From positions 1 to 64,000 of the forward strand of contig JABGRG010000005.1 in the NCBI GenBank assembly GCA_018648445.1: DNA of 64,000 bases, read 5' to 3'. Both the position numbers and the translations under genes were made by a program. The first letter of the stretch is position 1, and every line of letters starts with the position of its first letter. Origin of the DNA: Rhodospirillales bacterium (GTDB taxonomy: Bacteria > Pseudomonadota > Alphaproteobacteria > Rhodospirillales_A > JACZKS01). Shown one piece after another: positions 52,082-59,155 of the stretch. A model generated the notes under the pieces. That model saw only the letters and a list, made by a program, of their open reading frames with translations, made no database searches and was not told the DNA's origin.

Positions 52082-52948
52082 CTACCCGCCTGCGGTCCGT
52101 GTCGCTTGGCGAAGCGGGATCGGCGGGCTCTCTTCACCCTGAGCGGGCGCGTAAAGCCCGCGGTTTTGCGACACCGGTTTGAAGCGGTCTGAAACGCCAA
52201 GAACCGTCTCGGCGCCACCGAGGAATAACCGGCCGTCCTCGGGCATCAATTTACAAATCTGCGCCAGCACCTTGCCCTTGGTCTCGTTGTCGAAATAGAT
52301 CAGGACGTTTCGGCAGAAAACCACATCGAACGAGCCCAATCCCCTAAGATCGTGCAACAGATTGAATTCGCGGAAACGCACCATTGCCCTAAGGGATGCG
52401 TCGATCTGCCACAAGTCCTCCTGTTTCTTGAAATACTTGACCAACATCTGAATCGGCAAGCCGCGCTGAACTTCAAACTGCGAATAGATCCCCGCCTTGG
52501 CCTTGGCCACCATCTCGCCGGAAATGTCGGTAGCGACGATTTCAGTGCGCCATCCGGCCAGCTTGGCACTTTCCTCGCGAAGAACCATGGCCAGTGAATA
52601 CGGTTCCTGTCCACTGGAACAGGCCGCGCACCAGATACGGAAACTTTTCTTGGTCGCCCGGTTTTCCAACAACATCGGGAGGACAACGTTGCGGAACATA
52701 TCAAACGGCTTGATATCGCGGAAAAAGAACGACTCGTTGATGGTCATCGCCTCGGTAACGTCGTTCAATAGCTTAACGTCGCGGCCAAGACGCATGGCGG
52801 CAATCAGTTCGTCTACGCTTTTCATGTCCTTCTTGCGCGCAACCGGCATAAGGCGGCTATCCAACAGGTAAGCCTTGTCGCGCGTCAGAACCAGCCCCGA
52901 ACGAGCCTTGAAAAACTGACTGACGAAGTCAAAATCGTCAGGATTCAT
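52082..52948 (-). CDS. cheR: chemotaxis protein methyltransferase CheR
   Basis: A 288-residue S-adenosylmethionine-dependent methyltransferase that methylates chemoreceptor glutamates. The N-terminal helical domain is residues 1-90 and the catalytic domain shows IWCAACSSGQEPYSLAM (SAM site) and FDVVFCRNVLIYFD. Length is standard. It overlaps cheB by four bases and ends before a strong terminator. Confidence 0.93.
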   Translation of the reverse strand: MNPDDFDFVSQFFKARSGLVLTRDKAYLLDSRLMPVARKKDMKSVDELIAAMRLGRDVKLLNDVTEAMTINESFFFRDIKPFDMFRNVVLPMLLENRATKKSFRIWCAACSSGQEPYSLAMVLREESAKLAGWRTEIVATDISGEMVAKAKAGIYSQFEVQRGLPIQMLVKYFKKQEDLWQIDASLRAMVRFREFNLLHDLRGLGSFDVVFCRNVLIYFDNETKGKVLAQICKLMPEDGRLFLGGAETVLGVSDRFKPVSQNRGLYAPAQGEESPPIPLRQATRTAGG

Positions 52949-54102
52949 GCGACTTTTCCTATTATCTTTTTCACATAAGGAGCAATGTGGCTCACCGGCA
53001 GAACGGCGCTACACAGTCCGTCCGTTGCAACCGCCCCCGGCATCCCCCAGACGACACTCGTAGACTCGTCCTGGGCAATCAACGCTCCCCCCGCCGCTGT
53101 AACGATCCTTCCCCCCTTCAATCCATCCGTGCCCATTCCCGTAAGAACGACCACCAGCACCCGCGAGCCATAAACCTTGGCGATGCTTCGCAACATCGGG
53201 TCCACTGCGGGCCGGCAAAAATTCTCTGGCGCGCCGTCGTCCAGGCGAAGGATGTTTTGCACGCCTTTTCGTTCCACCAACATATGAAAACCGCCCGGCG
53301 CAAGATAGACCCGCCCGGGGACCACGACCTCTCCGTCTTGCGCCTCGGCGCAGGTCAAACTCGAAGAACGGGTAATGTGATCGGCTAGAACCGCCGTAAA
53401 AGTCGCCGGCATATGCTGCGTCACAAACACCGGTATGGTAGGCGGCGGCCCCAATCCCTTAAGAACGTTAAGCAAAGCCTGCGGCCCGCCCGTAGAACTT
53501 CCGATGACCAGCGCATTCGGCTTTTGAATAGGCGCATCCCGCAGCACGACGGGCGCGGGCGCGGGTCGCGGCACCATAATATGTGCACGTCGAGCCGTCG
53601 CGAGGCGCGGTGTCGCACCGGTGCTTCGAGAAGCCTTGGCAACGCGGGCCAGATTTCTGACCTTTTCGATCAGATCGCGGCGAAAATCCTGGCCCCCGCT
53701 GATTTCACGGGAAGATGTCGGTTTGGGGACATAGTCGGCGGCTCCGGCCTCCAGCGCCCGCATGCTGATCTCGGCGTTCCGTAGCGTCAGGGTTGATGCC
53801 ATGATCACCTGAACGTTGGGGTCGATTTCCTTCAGCTTGGGCAAAGCCGTCAAACCGTCCATAACCGGCATTTCAATATCGAGAACGATGACATCAATCT
53901 CGGTTCTGGCCAATTGGGTGACCGCCAACTGCCCGTTGCCGACAGATGCCGCAACGGTCATATCGGATTCCGCATTTATCATTCGCGAAATCAATCCGCG
54001 AACGACGGCGGAATCATCGGCCACCATTACCTGAATGACATTCTCCGCCGGAGAACCGGCGGTCCGCGAGTCAACGGCACTGTGTCGAGATTCTACAACC
54101 AA
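52945..54102 (-). CDS. cheB: chemotaxis protein-glutamate methylesterase CheB
   Basis: About 385 residues. The receiver domain follows IQVMVADDSAVVRGLISRM, with its phospho-Asp in VLDIEMPVMDG. The methylesterase domain has the catalytic Ser in VIGSSTGG, His in VTQHMPATF and Asp in TGMGTDG. It removes methyl groups from chemoreceptors when phosphorylated by CheA. The start is uncertain: the TTG at 54102 avoids overlap with cheY, but the frame opens up to 54171. Confidence 0.9.
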   Translation of the reverse strand: MVVESRHSAVDSRTAGSPAENVIQVMVADDSAVVRGLISRMINAESDMTVAASVGNGQLAVTQLARTEIDVIVLDIEMPVMDGLTALPKLKEIDPNVQVIMASTLTLRNAEISMRALEAGAADYVPKPTSSREISGGQDFRRDLIEKVRNLARVAKASRSTGATPRLATARRAHIMVPRPAPAPVVLRDAPIQKPNALVIGSSTGGPQALLNVLKGLGPPPTIPVFVTQHMPATFTAVLADHITRSSSLTCAEAQDGEVVVPGRVYLAPGGFHMLVERKGVQNILRLDDGAPENFCRPAVDPMLRSIAKVYGSRVLVVVLTGMGTDGLKGGRIVTAAGGALIAQDESTSVVWGMPGAVATDGLCSAVLPVSHIAPYVKKIIGKVA

Positions 54103-54121
54103 GGCTTTTTCAATATTCCAG

Positions 54122-54487
54122 TTAGAGAAGGCCGACCTGAGCAAATTTGGCTTGAATAATCTCGCTATCAAACGGCTTCATAACGTACTCATTGGCGCCA
54201 GCCGTAATGGCCTCTTGAATATTACTGATATCGTTTTCGGTCGTACAAAAGACGACGACCGGCTCGCTCCCCCCCGGCAATGCACGCATCGCCCGAAGAA
54301 AATCAATACCGTTCATGACGGGCATGTACCAATCCAACAGGATCGCGTCGTACCGACGTTTTTGACAGGCCTCGAGCGCAATTTGCCCGTTCTCGGCTTC
54401 TTCGGTCTCGAAACCAAGGTCTTCCATGATATTTCGAGCCACCTTTCGGATGACGCGGGAATCATCGACGATCAGACAGGACTTCAT
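54122..54487 (-). CDS. cheY: CheY-like response regulator, cheY-cheB-cheR operon
   Basis: A 121-residue single-domain receiver. The acidic pair is in CLIVDDSRVIRK, the phospho-Asp in LLDWYMPVMNG, the Thr in FCTTEND and the Lys in VMKPFDSE, all intact. It is first in the operon with cheB and cheR. It is a second CheY beside the one at 56703-57089, so it may act as a phosphate sink or alternative output. Confidence 0.92.
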   Translation of the reverse strand: MKSCLIVDDSRVIRKVARNIMEDLGFETEEAENGQIALEACQKRRYDAILLDWYMPVMNGIDFLRAMRALPGGSEPVVVFCTTENDISNIQEAITAGANEYVMKPFDSEIIQAKFAQVGLL

Positions 54488-54855
54488 GGGCAGTTCCTCG
54501 GCGGAAAGAATTTCCTAGCTAGATTCTTGTATCATTATATGGGTGTCGACGCCACTGGTCGACAAGGCGTCCGCCAAAATCGCATCTGCTGTCAACATTG
54601 CAAGAAAAATCCGGTGTTCAACCACCGGCATTGTTACGGTCTGTCATGGGATGGTTACAAAGCGTTACCCATTTGCCCACGATCCGTCATCAAGGGGAAA
54701 CAGCCGAGCGTCAATAATCCACGTGCAAATATCCATCCCAATGAAAGGCTGGGCTCGACCTAAATCCAATTCCCGCATAAGGTCTGGCTGACGGCTGGAT
54801 CATTGACCTTGCGACATCTTGAGATTGCTCGGCCACGGGAAAATGGGAAACCGAA
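54488..54855. other. 368-base divergent control region, no gene
   Basis: Between the leftward cheY operon and the rightward 350-residue gene. It holds the cheY promoter candidate and an overlapping inverted repeat (listed separately), and a small CCGGTG/CACCGG hairpin near 54610-54630. No coding frame is supported. Confidence 0.6.
54534..54564 (-). promoter_or_regulatory. cheY promoter with overlapping inverted repeat
   Basis: On the minus strand TATAAT (complement of 54534-54539) lies 17 bases from TCGACC (complement of 54557-54562), a fair -35. TGTCGAC (54544-54550) and GTCGACA (54558-54564) form a perfect 7-bp inverted repeat over the spacer and -35, so a regulator may bind here. Confidence 0.45.
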
Positions 54856-55908
54856 ATGGACACTGACGTCAACTCGTATGCCCAGGGAGCGGTTCCGGAT
54901 GTTGATCGGGATTCACTTCACATACTGCCTTTGGCGATCATGCCAATCGAGACGCCGGCGTTGCGCCGCGCGCGGCTGATCAAGAATGTCCGCCTTCATA
55001 GTGTCATCGAATTTTTCGATGAGCAGGACACCGGCAGCGGACAGATGGAGATTATGGATGTCGGCAAGGAATTTGGCTGGCCGACGGACAAACCGGTGGC
55101 GGATCGCACGCTTCTGATGCAATTGGGCGGTTTGGCGAGCTACGACGTCTACAGTCTTCGCATTCACCTGCGCGAACACGGGGTGATGGTGAACAGCATT
55201 GATGCGCTGAAGCTGTCGCCGGCCAAGAACATCGAACTTACGGAATACATGAAGCTGTTTTCGCGACCGTTGATCATGCAGATCTACGGTGGCGAAGACA
55301 TGGAGATCAAGGATTTCGACGACGTTGTCGGCCTGTTTCGCGACCCCGACGTGAAAAAGGCGCGCGAAAAATTGGATTTGATGGCGGAAAAGCTGAACAT
55401 CAAGTTGTCCGCAGTCCCGCAATTTCTGGAAGATTACGGAGATATTTTTCTGTCGCTATCGTATTACCGACAATGCCTGGATCAGATCGAGCCGATCATC
55501 ACGGGCTTTCTGGACACCATGGAGGATATTCGAAGCAATTGGCAGCTTCGCAACGACAAAAACCTGATGAAGACCTGCGACGAAATCGAGGATACGATCA
55601 ACGGATTGATGGCGGCGATCACCGGGCGTTTTGAGAATTTCGACCGCTCCACCATGTCCATGTGGGACAACGTGTCCGCCGAACGTTTCCAGAAAGTCAA
55701 AGAACTGATCGAAAGCTATCACACGACCATTGGCGGTGTCCTGTGCTCTCTTTCCGTAAAAATGGAGGCGTGGGCCAAGCTGTTCCCCAACAAGGACACG
55801 GGCGGCCCTGTGCGCCGCGGCGAATTCATCATGAGTGAAATCAAGCAGGGAATCGAAAATATTCAAAAAATTGAGGACTCGGCCCCGATGCTATCTCAGT
55901 TGGATTAG
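54856..55908 (+). CDS. unrecognised 350-residue protein in chemotaxis locus
   Basis: A soluble protein of 350 residues with no signal peptide, membrane helix or family I recognise. The first half is mixed (HILPLAIMPIETPALRRARL), while residues ~150-350 are strongly helical, with charged heptad-like stretches (QCLDQIEPIITGFLDTMEDI). No enzyme motif is visible. It stands between the cheY-cheB-cheR and cheY-cheZ operons. A scaffold or adaptor for signalling proteins is a guess from helical content and context only. Confidence 0.75.
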   Translation: MDTDVNSYAQGAVPDVDRDSLHILPLAIMPIETPALRRARLIKNVRLHSVIEFFDEQDTGSGQMEIMDVGKEFGWPTDKPVADRTLLMQLGGLASYDVYSLRIHLREHGVMVNSIDALKLSPAKNIELTEYMKLFSRPLIMQIYGGEDMEIKDFDDVVGLFRDPDVKKAREKLDLMAEKLNIKLSAVPQFLEDYGDIFLSLSYYRQCLDQIEPIITGFLDTMEDIRSNWQLRNDKNLMKTCDEIEDTINGLMAAITGRFENFDRSTMSMWDNVSAERFQKVKELIESYHTTIGGVLCSLSVKMEAWAKLFPNKDTGGPVRRGEFIMSEIKQGIENIQKIEDSAPMLSQLD

Positions 55909-56039
55909 GGACAGCGGGAGTAGCGTTCGATTCTTATTGGCGCCCCCGCCCAGCTTCCTGATCAACTCGCGTCTGCACGCCGACGCACTCCCCTCGAGGA
56001 CAAAGGGGAGGTCGTCATTTCGGCGAGCCGAATGAATGG

Positions 56040-56693
56040 TCAGTCGAAGTCCGCCAGCAGACGATCGATTTCGTCTTGTGAAATGCCTTCGCCATTCATC
56101 TGCGGACCCTCAAGAAGATCGGCGTCCGATAGATCGTCCGGCGCCACGGCGGCTTCGCTTTTCTTCTCCACTTTAACCTTGTCGATCTTGTCGCCAAAAG
56201 CTGAAACCAACGCGTCGACCTTATCCTCAATTTCCTTGAGCGTATTAACAACCTTGGTAATGCGCTGTCCGGTGATGTCCTGAAAACCGCACGCTTCATA
56301 AATATTTGTTGTCGCATTCATCAGGTTGTCTTGCTGCTCGCCTTCGAGCGCGTCTGCGACCGTTTCAATAACTTCGGTCGCATCCATAATTGCGTTGGTC
56401 GCCTCGGCGGTCGCCGCGATGATCGCGTCAAGCTCACCCGTTGCCGTGGGCAGGAATTCGTCCTTCACCTCGTCGGGACGCAGGGCCGATATCTCGGCCT
56501 TTGCTGATTGGATGTACCGATTGAGCGCTTCCAGCTCGGTATAAATCTTCCGGCTGACCCCGGCCATTTCGCCCGTGTTGGTGGCTAACAGGGTACCGAC
56601 GACCTTGGCGACTTCCTCGACCTTGACGGTATCGCCGTACTTGTTACGCAGTTCGCTCAGGAGCCGCGCAACGTCCACTCTTTTCCCAGCCAT
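56040..56693 (-). CDS. cheZ: protein phosphatase CheZ
   Basis: A 217-residue helical protein that dephosphorylates CheY-P. The catalytic motif ACGFQDITGQRI holds the conserved Asp and Gln, and the C-terminal tail (GEGISQDEIDRLLADFD) fits the CheY-binding peptide. It starts ten bases after the cheY gene upstream, so the two are cotranscribed. Confidence 0.92.
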   Translation of the reverse strand: MAGKRVDVARLLSELRNKYGDTVKVEEVAKVVGTLLATNTGEMAGVSRKIYTELEALNRYIQSAKAEISALRPDEVKDEFLPTATGELDAIIAATAEATNAIMDATEVIETVADALEGEQQDNLMNATTNIYEACGFQDITGQRITKVVNTLKEIEDKVDALVSAFGDKIDKVKVEKKSEAAVAPDDLSDADLLEGPQMNGEGISQDEIDRLLADFD

Positions 56694-56702
56694 CGTCGGA
56701 CC

Positions 56703-57089
56703 CTAAAACTCGCCCAGAACGCTGGCCATTTTTCCCCGAAGCGTCTCCGCGTTGAACGGCTTGACGATATAGTTCGACACACCCGCCTGTTTCGCGGCAA
56801 CGACATTCTCAGGCTTGCTTTCCGCTGTAACCATAATGAAGGGAATTCTCTTCATTTTTTCGTCGCCACGAACATGGCGCAAGAGCTGGATGCCGGTCAT
56901 CGGCTCCATATTCCAGTCTGAAATAATGAGACCGTACCCGCCTTCTCTAAGTTTTTGAAGAGCTTCGGTGCCGTCCGTGGCCTCTTCAACGTTCCTAAAG
57001 TCCAATTGACGCAAGAGATTTCGGAGAATCCTCAACATCGTACGATAATCGTCAACGATAAGGACCTTCATTTTTTTGTCGACAGCCAT
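56703..57089 (-). CDS. cheY: chemotaxis response regulator CheY
   Basis: A 128-residue receiver close to the classic CheY that binds the flagellar switch. The motifs are VLIVDDYRTMLRILRN, the phospho-Asp in IISDWNMEPMTG, the Thr in MVTAESK and the Lys in YIVKPFNAETL. Coupling to cheZ makes this the likely motor-binding CheY. Confidence 0.93.
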   Translation of the reverse strand: MAVDKKMKVLIVDDYRTMLRILRNLLRQLDFRNVEEATDGTEALQKLREGGYGLIISDWNMEPMTGIQLLRHVRGDEKMKRIPFIMVTAESKPENVVAAKQAGVSNYIVKPFNAETLRGKMASVLGEF

Positions 57090-57298
57090 TTGTCACTCCG
57101 TTCCTGGATGACCCCGATAACCCAAAATCACCTCCCACGTTCCATCGGCCCGAGACCGCGATTCACAACCGCGCGCCGACCCAGTCAACCTAAGAGTATT
57201 GGCAGTTGTCCCCTTATCGCAATACATTTTATTGCCCTTGGAGAAAAACCGGCGGCGGACAAGCGGCTGCATTCCGCTACCCGAGCACATCGGCACGC

Positions 57299-58018
57299 TT
57301 ATTTCACTTCCACTTCGGGCGTGAATACGTACCCGGCTCCACGCACCGTTTTGATAAAGGACGGATTGGCCCGATCCTCCTCTATCTTGCCCCGCAAGCG
57401 CATGACCAGAACATCGATGCTACGCTCGAACGGAAACATCTCGCGACCGTACACCAAGTCCAACAGGCGGTCACGGCTAAGCACCTTGTCGGGATTACTG
57501 ACAAACGCGACCAGCAGATCGAATTCCGCCGAGGTCAACCGAACTTCCTCGCCATTCGGTCCCGAAAGCCGCCGCCGCCCACGATCAAGCCGCCATCCGG
57601 CAAATGCGGCCATGGTTTGCCGTGCCATGCCTTCTTCACTAACCGGTGCCGCGCGCTGGCTCCGTCTCAAAACCGATCGCACCCGCGCGAGCAGCTCGCG
57701 GGCCTCAAACGGTTTGGGGATGTAATCATCGGCCCCCATCTCCAGTCCGACAACGCGGTCTACCGTATCGGCGCGGCCCGTCACCATAATTATCGGCACA
57801 TCGGAGCCCGACCTGATCTCGCGGGCCAATTCAAGGCCGTCTTCGCCGGGAAGCATAAGGTCCAGTATCACCAGATCCACATCCTGCTTAGCCATAACCT
57901 GGCGCATACCGGCACCATCCCCGGCTCCGGACATCTGATACCCCTGGCTACCCAGGTATTCTTCAATGAAACTTCGTACGGTCGGTTCGTCTTCAACGAC
58001 GAGAATATGCTCAGGCAT
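57299..58018 (-). CDS. OmpR-family response regulator
   Basis: A 239-residue transcription factor. The receiver is residues 1-120 (ILVVEDEPTVRSF, phospho-Asp in LVILDLMLPGEDG, Lys in YIPKPFEAREL) and the winged-helix domain about 140-235 (VRLTSAEFDLLVAFV; FIKTVRGAGYVF). No partner histidine kinase lies adjacent, so its signal is unknown. Confidence 0.92.
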   Translation of the reverse strand: MPEHILVVEDEPTVRSFIEEYLGSQGYQMSGAGDGAGMRQVMAKQDVDLVILDLMLPGEDGLELAREIRSGSDVPIIMVTGRADTVDRVVGLEMGADDYIPKPFEARELLARVRSVLRRSQRAAPVSEEGMARQTMAAFAGWRLDRGRRRLSGPNGEEVRLTSAEFDLLVAFVSNPDKVLSRDRLLDLVYGREMFPFERSIDVLVMRLRGKIEEDRANPSFIKTVRGAGYVFTPEVEVK

Positions 58019-58053
58019 TCCTCAGTCGCCTCCCCCGACAATCCTCTTACCAG

Positions 58054-58284
58054 TCATTCCCCCTCCCCGGGTTCAGAAGCAAGTCTTCGAATCATAACAA
58101 GGTTCGTATTGCTTTGGAAACGCAAAGACACCCCAGTCATCTTGAGGAATCCCTGCTTTACGTCACTCGATAATAATAATTCATCACCAAAATTACTCTT
58201 TTTGACACGAGATTGAAACAAACCTTGTTCATAATTTATTTTGGGCTGATAGGGCTTAGGTGCCGATATTTGGAGTGCTTCCAT
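58054..58284 (-). CDS. small protein, 76 aa, unknown
   Basis: A 76-residue soluble protein starting MEALQISAPKPYQPKINYEQ. A well-spaced TAAGGA ribosome-binding site lies six bases before the ATG, which supports it as a real gene. No family is recognised. Its flank (58285-58400) is unusually AT-rich, as is normal for a promoter. It lies 35 bases upstream of the OmpR-type gene on the same strand, so the two may share a transcript. Confidence 0.5.
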   Translation of the reverse strand: MEALQISAPKPYQPKINYEQGLFQSRVKKSNFGDELLLSSDVKQGFLKMTGVSLRFQSNTNLVMIRRLASEPGEGE

Positions 58285-58401
58285 CTATTATCCTTACCGG
58301 TTGGATTAAAATCATTTTTTATAAATAATTTTTATCTAATTCGTCAGCACCCATTGCGACGATGACATCGCGGTTACTTACGGATAATAGCGAGGGAAAA
58401 A

Positions 58402-58915
58402 ATACTTCACCTTTTTCGGTCAATAAAAAAAGGCACCAAAATTGCGATTGCCGTGTTCGTTCCGATCGTCGGACTTGTCGTCATGGCTACGTCGGCTTTG
58501 CTCGACCAACGCCGCGAAGTCGCTGAAACGGGGCAGCCGCAGGAATTCCGGGTCGAAAGCTTTGGCGGCTCGCTGTCGAAAAACATCCAAATCGCCCGTG
58601 ACGCCGTCTCCCTGCTCGATGACCGCCGGGCCAAAATCAGCGGCTTGACAATATCTGTCGGTGAAATGGCCAGCTACTACACCCCCACCATCGCCAAGCT
58701 GCTGGCTATCGTCGAAGAGATGGCGGTGCTCAGTTCCAACGCGTCGGCCACCAACACGATTTCCGCCTATACGAGTTTCCTTCAGGGCAAGGAACGTGCA
58801 GGTCAGGAACGCGCAATGGGGGCTACCGGGTTCGGCGGCGGGCGAGTTGTCCGTGCAGTCGGAAACGCTGCGTTCCGAGGTCGGCAAGTTCCTGGATAAC
58901 GTGCGGGCCACCTAA
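58402..58915 (+). pseudogene. collapsed chemoreceptor (MCP) gene: NIT sensor start fused to signalling tail
   Basis: The first ~125 codons encode a membrane-anchor strand (IAVFVPIVGLVVMA) and part of a nitrate/nitrite-sensing NIT domain (SFLQGKERAGQERAMGATGFGGG). Near 58830-58836 the frame shifts by one and the next codons read AAGELSVQSETLRSEV ending FLDNVRAT, the usual last residues of an MCP. HAMP and the coiled-coil signalling core are missing. No ATG begins the reading frame: the codon after GAGGGA is ATA at 58402. A terminator follows at 58946-58977. Confidence 0.8.
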
Positions 58916-58945
58916 GCTCCTTCCTTTACAAAAGGGAAGCACACG

Positions 58946-58977
58946 ACGCCCCGTCCGGGCAAAACCGGGCGGGGCGT
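58946..58977 (+). terminator. terminator after the chemoreceptor remnant
   Basis: ACGCCCCGTCCGG (58946-58958) and CCGGGCGGGGCGT (58965-58977) pair over 13 positions with one G-T. The T tract is poor (ATATTTC), but the position just after the remnant's stop fits a native gene end. Confidence 0.6.
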
Positions 58978-59155
58978 ATATTTCAAACTGTTACAATCCG
59001 GCGACAATTCGAAACAAAAAAGGTGTTTCAACGACATCTTCCAGCAACGCGCCGCTGATAAGTTCACCCTGTCTTAATGAAGACCTTTGCGCAGGTTTTG
59101 CCATTTTTTGAGTAATTGGTTTGTTAGATTTTGCTTCGAATGAAGGGAACGCGGG

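Noticed and set aside
54600..54635. CCGGTG/CACCGG hairpin as a terminator
   Set aside because: It lies in a divergent promoter region with no gene ending beside it and has no T run.
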